Assembly: GCA_964648005.1 (NCBI GenBank)
Contig: CAZYKR010000289.1
Coordinates: forward strand, 1-5,259
Length of the DNA stretch: 5,259 bases
Direction: 5' to 3'
Source of the DNA: JAGQTE01 sp964648005
GTDB lineage: Bacteria; Actinomycetota; Acidimicrobiia; Acidimicrobiales; Acidimicrobilacustridaceae
A model generated the notes under the pieces. The model was not told where the DNA came from. It worked only from the letters and a program-made list of their open reading frames with translations, and made no database searches. How positions within the stretch are numbered: the stretch's first letter is position 1; every line of letters begins with the position of its first letter. Shown one piece after another: positions 1 through 5,083 of this stretch. The translations under genes were made by a program, and so were the position numbers.

Positions 1-418
1 GCAACTCCTCGCCGAGCCTCGCGTGGGTGGGAACAACGCTGTCGTGGAGCACGTGGTGTCGATGCTCGCCATCGATCCGGCGGACCGGCCGGACCCGGCG
101 ACCGCCTGGCTCGCCGCGCTCCACGCCGCCGTCGACGCTGCACCGACCGCCCCGGTTCCGGGTGACCAGCCGGCCCCGCCACCTCCGGCCGCGTCCCCGC
201 CGGCCCCGCCGCCGCCTCCGCCACCCGGCACTCCGGGGCCGCCCCCGCCGCCGGTGGCCCCCGGTGGTCAGGCGCCGCCACCCCCACCGCCGCTACCCGG
301 CAGCCAGCCGCCCCAGGGCGGTGCGCCGCCGGCGGAGCCCATCGGGGGCTACCCGATCCCGGGTGCCCCGGTGACCCCGGAACCAGCCAAGAAGAAGGGC
401 TGGTTCCGCAAGGGTTGA
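1..418 (+). CDS. C-terminal part of a probable Ser/Thr protein kinase with proline-rich tail (5' end outside window)
   Basis: The reading frame is open from the left edge (first full codon at base 2) to a TGA at 416-418, giving 138 visible residues. Residues 14-38 read as an amphipathic helix followed by MLAIDPADRPD, which resembles subdomain XI at the end of Hanks-type kinase domains; the conserved arginine would be visible residue 29. After that the chain is low complexity: about 85 residues rich in Pro, Ala and Gly, with runs of four to seven prolines, ending in a short basic-aromatic terminus (KKKGWFRKG). No transmembrane helix or extracellular sensor such as PASTA follows the catalytic end, so the visible part would be cytoplasmic and disordered. 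The catalytic lobes are outside the window, so the kinase call rests on one motif. Another alpha-helical regulatory protein with a proline-rich tail is possible. Confidence 0.55.
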   Translation, partial: QLLAEPRVGGNNAVVEHVVSMLAIDPADRPDPATAWLAALHAAVDAAPTAPVPGDQPAPPPPAASPPAPPPPPPPGTPGPPPPPVAPGGQAPPPPPPLPGSQPPQGGAPPAEPIGGYPIPGAPVTPEPAKKKGWFRKG

Positions 419-498
419 GACCAGCGGCACGAGCCAGGTCGCTCACCTGCGCCAAGGCGGTCGACCGACCGGCCCCGGAGGTCCCGTTGGTCCAGGGG

Positions 499-504
499 TA
501 GCGT
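499..504 (+). promoter_or_regulatory. possible -10 element for a leaderless CDF transcript
   Basis: TAGCGT fits the loose actinobacterial -10 pattern TAnnnT and ends 6 nt before the ATG at 511, the spacing expected for a leaderless mRNA. No good -35 hexamer lies 16-19 nt upstream. The only purine-rich alternative ribosome site, AGGGG at 494-498, is 12 nt from the start and weak. Confidence 0.3.
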
Positions 505-510
505 GACGGG

Positions 511-1428
511 ATGCGTCGCGCCACGCGCCTGTGGATCGCCCTCGGGCTGAATGCGGTCATCGTCGTCGGCCAGGTCGTCGCGGGCATCGCGGCGTCCTCG
601 GTCGGCCTCGTCGCCGATGCCGCGCACAACCTGAGCGATGTTGCCGCCGTGGTCGTATCGCTGGTGGCTGTTCGGCTCGCCCTGCGTCCCGCCACACCGC
701 AGCGATCGTTCGGCTTCCACCGCGCCACGATCCTCGGTGCCCAGGCCAATGCGGCGATGCTGCTGGTGGTGACGCTGGTGGTGATGGTCGAAGGGGTTCG
801 GCGCCTCGCCGATCCCGACCCGGTCGAAGGCGGCATCGTGGTCGTGGTCGCCGGGGTGGCGGTGCTCGCCAACAGCGCTGCCGCCTGGGTGCTCGCCCGC
901 GACCAGGGCCACGGCCAGGACCTGAACATGCGGTCGGCCTTCTTGCACATGGTCTCGGACGCGCTGGTGTCGGTGGGCGTGATGGTGTCCGGCGCCGTCA
1001 TCTTGGTGGTCGGGGGTTGGTACTGGCTCGATCCGGCGGTGTCGATCGTCATCAGCGCGGCCGTGGGGTGGCGGGCCTGGCGGCTGCTCGTGCAGACCGC
1101 CGACGTGTTGTTGGAGTCGACGCCTGATGGGGTCGATGCGGCAGCGGTGGCGACGGCGATCCGGGCAGTGCCGGGCGTGGACGACGTCCATGACCTCCAT
1201 GTGTGGAGCCTGTCCTCAGACCTGCGTGCCCTCGCAGCGCACGTCGTGGTCGATGGCGAGCCGACACTCGCCGACGCGCAGCAGTTCGGCGTGGCGGTGA
1301 AGGCGATGCTCGCCGAGGACTGGGCCATCGAGCACGCCACGCTCGAGTTCGAGTGCGCGACGTGCGCGCCGACCTGCGCGGCCGAGGTGACGGACGTCGG
1401 TGCCGTCGCCCCCGCGCACCGTCACTGA
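511..1428 (+). CDS. cation diffusion facilitator (CDF) family zinc-type efflux transporter
   Basis: Complete 305-residue protein of normal CDF length. It likely exports Zn(II) or a related divalent metal from the cytoplasm in exchange for protons. Six hydrophobic segments are visible, at about 7-28, 31-55, 75-98, 106-127, 144-168 and 173-195. The transport-site motifs are intact: H39-x3-D43 in TM2 (AHNLSD) and H146-x3-D150 in TM5 (HMVSD). In the CDF family this His/Asp-His/Asp tetrahedral set is associated with zinc selectivity, as in CzcD and ZitB. The cytoplasmic C-terminal domain (about 196-283) holds the usual VHDLHVW segment at 226-232. Unusual additions are a cysteine cluster C282-x2-C285-x3-C289 and a terminal HRH. 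The TM4-TM5 loop is short and not His-rich (DQGHGQ). The ATG at 511 gives an N-terminus that leads directly into TM1. The 3' end overlaps the convergent B12-regulator gene by 7 bp. Metal specificity is inferred from family knowledge. Confidence 0.93.
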   Translation: MRRATRLWIALGLNAVIVVGQVVAGIAASSVGLVADAAHNLSDVAAVVVSLVAVRLALRPATPQRSFGFHRATILGAQANAAMLLVVTLVVMVEGVRRLADPDPVEGGIVVVVAGVAVLANSAAAWVLARDQGHGQDLNMRSAFLHMVSDALVSVGVMVSGAVILVVGGWYWLDPAVSIVISAAVGWRAWRLLVQTADVLLESTPDGVDAAAVATAIRAVPGVDDVHDLHVWSLSSDLRALAAHVVVDGEPTLADAQQFGVAVKAMLAEDWAIEHATLEFECATCAPTCAAEVTDVGAVAPAHRH

Positions 1429-2282
1429 GCCGAGCTCGGCGCTCCGGGTCGTCGTTCCGCGGCGAGCTGCTCCACGAGCGCCAGGGCCGCGTCAGCGCTC
1501 GGCGTCACATGGTCGACGCCGAGGGCGTGCGCCTGCGCCGGGTCGGTGATGGCGGCGCCGCCGACGAAGACGGGAGCGTCCGTGGCGGCGTGGATCGCCT
1601 GGACGGTGGTGCGTATGGCATCGAGGTCATCGGTCGACGTGGCGCAGATGCCGACGGCGAGCAGGCCGTCGACCCGTGCGACGGCAGCGGCCCACGACGT
1701 GGCAGGAACGTCGGCGCCGAGATCCATGACCTGGAAGCCGCGGCCCCGGAGCGGGTCGGCGAGCAGGGTGACCGGCAGGCTGTGCAGGTCACCGGCGGGT
1801 GCGCCGAGGATCAGCACGCCGCGCCGACGGCCACGACGGCCGAAGAGCGGACCGAGCCGACCGAGCAGGCGCGAGGCGATCGCCGACGCCACGTGCTCCT
1901 CGGCGACGTCGATCGTCCCGTCCGCCCAGCCGTCGCCGATGGCGGCGAGGGCGGGGCCGATCACCTCGAGGTACACGGCGTCGGGGTCGCGTCCCGAGGC
2001 CAGGCAGTCCTGGAGGACCTGCCACGCGCCCTGCTCGTCGCCTGCGATCAGACGCTGCACCAGCAGGTCGTCCCAACGTCGCTGACGGACGCGTCGCTGG
2101 GCGGTGGGCGACGTCTCCATGGCCACCACGTCACCCTCGGCGACCTGCCACTCACCGCCGACCTTCGTCGCCGGCAGCCGACCGGTGCGGATGTAGCGGT
2201 ACACCGTCATGTAGTGCACACCCAGCCGGTCGGCCACCTGGTGGAGCGTGAGGGTGCTTCCGGTTGCGTGCTCGGGGCTCAT
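1422..2282 (-). CDS. excisionase-type HTH / cobalamin-binding transcriptional regulator, CarH/LitR-like sensor module
   Basis: Complete 286-residue protein. Residues about 11-55 form an excisionase/BldC-type winged helix-turn-helix (LTLHQVADRLGVHYMTVYRY, then RTGRLPATKVGGEWQV), the helix_turn_helix_17 style rather than a classical MerR domain. Residues about 66-140 match the helical cap of B12-binding proteins and contain W119-x9-E129-H130, the spacing of the W131/E141/H142 cap signature of the Thermus CarH photoreceptor. Residues about 154-275 form a Rossmann-like B12-binding domain: D165-x-H167 supplies the expected lower axial histidine, followed by LGADVP at 188-193 and a GG at 241-242. 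The usual glycine of DxHxxG is proline here (P170). The likely role is a DNA-binding regulator that senses cobalamin, possibly light through adenosylcobalamin. The ATG follows a weak AGGCGG (2286-2291). The gene lies 56 bp downstream of the FAS1 gene on the same strand. Light sensing and targets are inferred. Confidence 0.85.
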   Translation of the reverse strand: MSPEHATGSTLTLHQVADRLGVHYMTVYRYIRTGRLPATKVGGEWQVAEGDVVAMETSPTAQRRVRQRRWDDLLVQRLIAGDEQGAWQVLQDCLASGRDPDAVYLEVIGPALAAIGDGWADGTIDVAEEHVASAIASRLLGRLGPLFGRRGRRRGVLILGAPAGDLHSLPVTLLADPLRGRGFQVMDLGADVPATSWAAAVARVDGLLAVGICATSTDDLDAIRTTVQAIHAATDAPVFVGGAAITDPAQAHALGVDHVTPSADAALALVEQLAAERRPGAPSSAQ

Positions 2283-2302
2283 GGGACCGCCTGGTGTCGG
2301 TG

Positions 2303-2332
2303 CGGGGGGCAGGTCCGCCGCCCTGCCCCCCG
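2303..2332 (-). terminator. strong hairpin between the FAS1 and B12-regulator genes
   Basis: Bases 2303-2313 (CGGGGGGCAGG) pair perfectly with 2322-2332 (CCTGCCCCCCG) around an 8-nt loop. The hairpin starts 6 nt after the FAS1 stop codon and ends 20 nt before the regulator ATG. It has no U-tract, which is common for actinobacterial terminators. It probably ends or attenuates FAS1 transcription and limits read-through into the regulator gene. Confidence 0.6.
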
Positions 2333-2338
2333 GCGTGC

Positions 2339-2953
2339 TCAGCTGGTCGTCGGGACCAGCACGGCGTCGATCACGTGGATCACGCCGTTGGACGTCTCGA
2401 TGTCGGTCGTGACGACCATGGCGTCGTTGATGTACACGTTGCCATCCTTCACCGAGATCGTGACCTTGTCACCTGACACCGTCTCCACCTCGCCCGGCTG
2501 GACGTCGGCGGCCATCACCTCACCGGCGATGACGTGGTAGGTGAGGACCCGCTTCAGCAGTTCGGGGTCGTTCTGCACCGCCTCCAGGGTGGCGGCATCG
2601 AGCTTGGCGAACGCCTCGTCGGTCGGCGCGAACACCGTGAAGGGACCGTCGCCCTTCAGGGTCTCGACGAGCCCCGTGTCGGTGAGCAGCTTCGCCAGGG
2701 TGGTGAAGTCGCCGGCGGCGACTGCGGTGTCGACGATGTCCATCTCGGCAGCGGAGCCCGTGGTCATCTTGTCGTCGGACATCATCGTGTCGTTCGACAT
2801 CTTGGTGTCCGAGGACTTCGCGGTGCCGCTCGACGCCGCCTGGCTGGTGCCGGTCGACGTCTCGGAGTCGGAGCTGCTGCACGCAGCGGCGACGAGCGCC
2901 AACGGCGCGATCGCCACGGCAGCGGCGACACGAAGGCGAGGGTGGGAGCGCAT
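2339..2953 (-). CDS. secreted fasciclin (FAS1) domain lipoprotein
   Basis: Complete 204-residue protein. The N-terminus is a signal peptide: basic MRSHPRLR, a hydrophobic stretch to about residue 24, then VAAAC with C25 as probable lipidated cysteine, so it should be anchored to the outer face of the membrane. Residues 26-66 are a Ser/Thr-rich linker ending in a methionine/aspartate-rich section (KMSNDTMMSDDKM, 51-63). Residues 71-202 are one FAS1 domain: the H1 box FTVFAPTDEAF at 105-115, the YH pair at 139-140 and the H2 box NGVIHVIDAVLVP at 189-201. Length and layout match mycobacterial MPT70/MPT83-type proteins. FAS1 domains commonly mediate adhesion or cell-surface interactions; the ligand here is unknown. 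The ATG has a good ribosome site, GGAGGT at 2962-2967, 8 nt upstream. The B12-regulator gene follows after the hairpin at 2303-2332. Confidence 0.93.
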   Translation of the reverse strand: MRSHPRLRVAAAVAIAPLALVAAACSSSDSETSTGTSQAASSGTAKSSDTKMSNDTMMSDDKMTTGSAAEMDIVDTAVAAGDFTTLAKLLTDTGLVETLKGDGPFTVFAPTDEAFAKLDAATLEAVQNDPELLKRVLTYHVIAGEVMAADVQPGEVETVSGDKVTISVKDGNVYINDAMVVTTDIETSNGVIHVIDAVLVPTTS

Positions 2954-2966
2954 GGGGTTGGACCTC

Positions 2967-2982
2967 CATTTAGTAGTAAATG
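2967..2982. promoter_or_regulatory. perfect AT-rich inverted repeat, candidate operator of the FAS1 gene
   Basis: Bases 2967-2982 read CATTTA-GTAG-TAAATG, two perfectly complementary 6-bp arms around 4 bp. It stands out as one of very few AT-rich patches in the window. It lies between the candidate promoter and the start codon, and its left edge touches the FAS1 ribosome binding site (2962-2967). A dimeric regulator bound here would block transcription start or early elongation. The downstream B12/HTH regulator is the obvious candidate, but this is inference. An mRNA hairpin acting on translation is the alternative. Confidence 0.5.
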
Positions 2983-2985
2983 ATA
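2980..2985 (-). promoter_or_regulatory. candidate -10 hexamer of the FAS1 gene (housekeeping sigma alternative)
   Basis: On the minus strand this is TATCAT, one mismatch from TATAAT, 26 nt before the start codon. No recognisable -35 hexamer lies 16-19 nt upstream, so it competes with the ECF-like reading of the same region (2993-3018). It overlaps the right arm of the palindrome at 2967-2982. Confidence 0.35.
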
Positions 2986-2992
2986 CCGGTCC

Positions 2993-3018
2993 AACGTGCG
3001 TCCCGCCGTATGCGTTCC
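2993..3018 (-). promoter_or_regulatory. candidate ECF-sigma type promoter of the FAS1 gene
   Basis: On the minus strand GGAAC (3014-3018) is followed after 17 nt by CGTT (2993-2996), the general layout of many ECF sigma promoters (AAC-rich -35, CGT-containing -10). A second GGAAC lies at 3020-3024, in tandem. The predicted start, around 2985-2988, would place the palindrome at 2967-2982 just downstream of +1. Known context: mycobacterial FAS1 genes mpt70/mpt83 depend on the ECF factor SigK. Short motifs of this kind occur by chance in GC-rich DNA. Confidence 0.3.
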
Positions 3019-3082
3019 CGTTCCGGCGCGACTTTCTGTTCGCGGTCGGTCCCCGGATGAACGCGATCGCGCCCGGAGCGCG

Positions 3083-3114
3083 CCACGGGCCCGGTCCGAG
3101 GACCGGGCCCGTGG
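3083..3114 (-). terminator. terminator hairpin downstream of tRNA-Tyr
   Basis: Bases 3083-3096 pair with 3101-3114 in a perfect 14-bp GC-rich stem around the tetraloop CGAG. On the minus strand it begins 5 nt after the tRNA-Tyr discriminator base. There is no U-tract. It should end tRNA-Tyr transcription before the FAS1 promoter. Confidence 0.75.
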
Positions 3115-3119
3115 GTGCG

Positions 3120-3201
3120 TGGGCCGGGGAGGATTCGAACCTCCGAAGGCTGAGCCGACGGGTTTACAGCCCGTTCCCTTTGGCCGCTCGGGCACCGACC
3201 C
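3120..3201 (-). tRNA. tRNA-Tyr (anticodon GTA)
   Basis: Class II tRNA of 82 nt including the discriminator. The acceptor GGGTCGG pairs with CCGGCCC (one G-U), the anticodon stem ACGGG/CCCGT carries the loop CTGTAAA with anticodon GTA at 3165-3167, and a 13-nt variable arm (CGGCTCAGCCTTC) is present as expected for bacterial tRNA-Tyr. The T arm is GGAGG-TTCGAAT-CCTCC and the discriminator is A. The 3' CCA is not encoded (CGC follows), so it must be added by tRNA nucleotidyltransferase. Confidence 0.97.
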
Positions 3202-3233
3202 AGGTGCGTCCGGCGGGTCGCCGGAGCGGTCGT

Positions 3234-3263
3234 ACTGTATCGGCCGCGGGCGCGGCTGCCGAA
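3234..3263 (-). promoter_or_regulatory. candidate promoter of tRNA-Tyr
   Basis: On the minus strand TTCGGC (3258-3263) is followed after 18 nt by TACAGT (3234-3239), a reasonable -10. Transcription would start near 3227, giving a 5' leader of about 25 nt to be removed by RNase P. The -35 is weak, so read-through from the upstream gene cannot be excluded. Confidence 0.4.
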
Positions 3264-3330
3264 CCGACAACCCGTCCGATCTGTGCCGCAGCGCCGGCGC
3301 CTCGCCGACCGGTGGTAGTTCCCCGCACGT

Positions 3331-3355
3331 CGCCGCCCGAGCTGGCAAGGCGGCG
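3331..3355 (-). terminator. possible terminator of the RecF/YhaN-like gene
   Basis: Bases 3331-3337 (CGCCGCC) pair with 3349-3355 (GGCGGCG) around an 11-nt loop, starting 8 nt after the stop codon at 3364-3366. It has no U-tract, and a 7-bp GC stem is not rare in DNA of this composition. Confidence 0.35.
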
Positions 3356-3363
3356 GGATTGGC

Positions 3364-4704
3364 TCAAGCGGCGACGTGCCGGGAACGCTTGGACGCCGTG
3401 GTCTCGTCCGCTCGGCTGCGGCCGGCGGGTTCGACCAGGGCGAGATCTCCACTGATGCACTCGAGGCGGGCCCAGTGGACGACCGCGGGGTCGTCGGTGA
3501 GCACCACGATCTGTTGGTGGCGCGACGCCTGCGCCGCCACACCGAGCAGTTCGACCTTCTGCGCGGGATCCAGGTCGACGAACGGGTCGTCGAGGAAGGC
3601 GGGAAAGCTCTCGCCGCCTGCGCCGAGATGCCGCAGCCGGCTGAGGTGTTGACGCACGGCGGCCTGCGTGGCTGAGGCACCGGACTCGCCGGCATCGGCG
3701 TCGACCGTCAGGGGCATCGCACCGGTGACCCCCAACGCACGCCGCAGCGCTGCGTGCGCCTCGGCGATCTTACGGCGGTGCTCCAACGCCCAGTCGGCGG
3801 GGACGTCGCCGGCCAGGACCTCCCAGCGGGTCAAGGCCTTTCGGTGGTCGCTCGCCGCCGCCATGAGCTGGCGGCGTTGCGTCTCGGATGCCACCAGCTC
3901 GTTGACCCGGCTCACCTGGAACGCAAGGTACGAGCGAGCACCGACGGCATCGAGTGCCTCCTGCTCGCGCCGTTCGGCGTCGGTCGATCGCCGCCAGGCG
4001 ACCAGCGAATAGGCGACGGCGGCGATGGCGCCCGCGAGCAGCGGCACGGTGAGCCAGGGGCCGGTGACCAGCATGGCTGGCAGCGCCGCCATGGTGCACA
4101 GCGCCGCGACGGCGAAGCTCAGGCCGCGGATCGACTCCGCTTCGCGCTGGACCGTCTCCAACTCGGCGTGTCGCCGCTCGATCTCGTCGTACGCTTCGAC
4201 GTCCTCGGCGTTGGAGCCCAGCGCCTCGGCAATCTCCTCGAGACGGGCCTTGCTCTCGAGCACCCCCCGGGCGACGTCCCACAGCCGGTCGGGGTCGAGG
4301 CGGGCGAGTCGGTCGACCAGCGCATCTCCGTGCGAACGGGCCGCCAGGTCGGCAGCGGTGATGCGCATGGCGCGCCGCGCCGTGTTCGGCGTGAGCCCGG
4401 CGCGCTCGAGGATGTTGACCTGGCCGGCACCGTTCGTGAACGACGCCGTCACGTCGGCTGCTCGCTCGATGTCGACGATCCGCGGCGCGCCGCTGTGCGG
4501 CCGGAAGATGGCGTACCGCTCGCCGCCGTCGGACCGGACCTCTAGGTGGACGCCGGGTCGACCGGCGCTCAGGCCGCCGACGAGCTCGTTGACCAGCCCG
4601 TCTCGCTCGAGTTGGCCCATCCCGGCGATGACGGTGAGCCGCTCGTGGAAGTCCAGGGTGAAGGTGTCGTCACCGGCCTCGATGGCCAAACGCTCGAAGT
4701 GCAC
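3364..4704 (-). CDS. RecF/YhaN-like coiled-coil membrane protein with degenerate ATP-binding site
   Basis: Complete 446-residue protein with no recognised name. The N-terminus follows the RecF/SMC/YhaN pattern (HFERLAIEA, then LTVIAGMGQLERDGLVNEL at 23-41). In the position of a Walker A loop, R34 replaces the lysine and D35-G36 replace Ser/Thr. Residues about 138-193 and 240-325 are charged helices likely to form coiled coil. Between them lie two hydrophobic segments (about 195-213 and 218-237) joined by a short turn, the hairpin-in-coiled-coil layout known in YhaN-type proteins. The C-terminal half keeps a Walker B/D-loop-like FLDDPFVDLD (370-379), but no clear LSGG signature precedes it. 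The switch segment IVVLTDDP (399-406) has Asp where histidine is usual. The start is GTG at 4704: an in-frame stop lies 40-50 nt upstream with no other start between. GGAG abuts the GTG directly, so initiation may be leaderless. The role is unknown; DNA repair or membrane remodelling is only a family-based guess. Confidence 0.8.
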   Translation of the reverse strand: MHFERLAIEAGDDTFTLDFHERLTVIAGMGQLERDGLVNELVGGLSAGRPGVHLEVRSDGGERYAIFRPHSGAPRIVDIERAADVTASFTNGAGQVNILERAGLTPNTARRAMRITAADLAARSHGDALVDRLARLDPDRLWDVARGVLESKARLEEIAEALGSNAEDVEAYDEIERRHAELETVQREAESIRGLSFAVAALCTMAALPAMLVTGPWLTVPLLAGAIAAVAYSLVAWRRSTDAERREQEALDAVGARSYLAFQVSRVNELVASETQRRQLMAAASDHRKALTRWEVLAGDVPADWALEHRRKIAEAHAALRRALGVTGAMPLTVDADAGESGASATQAAVRQHLSRLRHLGAGGESFPAFLDDPFVDLDPAQKVELLGVAAQASRHQQIVVLTDDPAVVHWARLECISGDLALVEPAGRSRADETTASKRSRHVAA

Positions 4705-4757
4705 CTCCGGGTCATCGGCGCCACCCTCGGGGGACTTGAGTCAAAAGACCCATGCGT

Positions 4758-4775
4758 CTGGGCCGTGCGGCCCAG
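4758..4775. repeat. inverted repeat in the divergent intergenic region
   Basis: CTGGGCC-GTGC-GGCCCAG is a perfect 7-bp stem with a 4-nt loop, between the start of the RecF/YhaN-like gene (4704) and tRNA-Thr (4891). No gene ends here, so it is not an obvious terminator. It could be an operator or have no function. Apart from it and a TTGACT on the minus strand (4739-4744) with no matching -10, I see nothing else in 4705-4830. Confidence 0.4.
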
Positions 4776-4834
4776 GCCGGTCGCCGACGTTGACGGCGCC
4801 CGCGACTTCCCCGGTCGCCAAGGCGGAACCGGCT

Positions 4835-4863
4835 TTGGATCGCGCCGTGCGACGTGGCAAGAT
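4835..4863 (+). promoter_or_regulatory. candidate promoter of the tRNA-Thr/tRNA-Met unit
   Basis: TTGGAT (4835-4840) is followed after 17 nt by CAAGAT (4858-4863). Both are moderate matches at ideal spacing. Transcription would start near 4870, about 21 nt before tRNA-Thr. Confidence 0.4.
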
Positions 4864-4890
4864 GTCGCGCCGCTCCGCGTGGGCGGTGCT

Positions 4891-4963
4891 GCCCCCTTAG
4901 CTCAGTCGGCAGAGCGTTTCCATGGTAAGGAAAAGGTCGTCAGTTCGATTCTGACAGGGGGCT
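4891..4963 (+). tRNA. tRNA-Thr (anticodon GGT)
   Basis: A 73-nt tRNA with complete cloverleaf: acceptor GCCCCCT/AGGGGGC, D arm GCTC/GAGC, anticodon stem TTTCC/GGAAA with loop ATGGTAA (anticodon GGT at 4924-4926), variable loop AGGTC, T arm GTCAG-TTCGATT-CTGAC, discriminator T. Position 32 is A rather than the usual pyrimidine. CCA is not encoded. It decodes ACC/ACU and is followed 35 nt later by tRNA-Met. Confidence 0.97.
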
Positions 4964-4965
4964 CT

Positions 4966-4996
4966 GTCGGCCGGTCGCCACAAGCGCCGGACCGAC
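4966..4996 (+). other. hairpin filling the spacer between tRNA-Thr and tRNA-Met
   Basis: GTCGGCCGG (4966-4974) pairs with CCGG-A-CCGAC (4987-4996) with one bulged A, leaving a 12-nt loop. It takes up nearly all of the 35-nt spacer. It is most simply a processing hairpin in a dicistronic tRNA precursor; a terminator is possible but would separate two adjacent tRNAs. Confidence 0.4.
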
Positions 4997-4998
4997 CC

Positions 4999-5072
4999 GG
5001 CGGCGTAGCTCAGGAGGTCAGAGCACTCGGCTCATAATCGAGGTGTCGTCGGTTCGAGTCCGACCGCCGCCA
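4999..5072 (+). tRNA. elongator tRNA-Met (anticodon CAT)
   Basis: A 74-nt tRNA: acceptor GGCGGCG/CGCCGCC, D arm GCTC/GAGC, anticodon stem CTCGG/TCGAG (one G-U) with loop CTCATAA and anticodon CAT at 5033-5035, variable loop GTGTC, T arm GTCGG-TTCGAGT-CCGAC, discriminator A. The paired first acceptor base (G1-C72) argues against initiator tRNA. The overall sequence resembles actinobacterial elongator tRNA-Met more than the lysidine-modified tRNA-Ile. CCA is not encoded. Confidence 0.95.
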
Positions 5073-5083
5073 CTGACCGACCG

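Noticed and set aside
458..467. 10-bp palindrome CGGTCGACCG upstream of the CDF gene, as a metal-regulator operator
   Set aside because: Short and entirely GC-rich, so likely by chance at this composition. It does not resemble the AT-rich palindromes of Zur or ArsR/SmtB-type sites.
349..1200. Minus-strand open frame opposite the CDF gene
   Set aside because: His/Asp/Arg-rich translation with no domain, fully opposite a clearly recognised transporter.
1429..1440. GCCGAGCTCGGC as a bidirectional terminator
   Set aside because: With a 4-nt loop it leaves only a 4-bp stem, too weak to call, and it lies inside the regulator coding sequence.
1203..2540. Long plus-strand open frame of 445 codons
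   Set aside because: It is antisense to the B12 regulator and part of the FAS1 gene, has Arg-rich low-complexity composition typical of shadow frames in GC-rich DNA, and shows no recognisable domain.
2541..3455. Plus-strand frame containing GEDSNLRRLSRRVYSPFPLA
   Set aside because: The peptide comes from translating across tRNA-Tyr on the wrong strand, and the rest is antisense to the FAS1 gene.
4025..4900. Plus-strand open frame of 291 codons opposite the RecF/YhaN-like gene, running into tRNA-Thr
   Set aside because: Ser/Arg/Ala-rich shadow translation without motifs, and its end runs into the tRNA gene.
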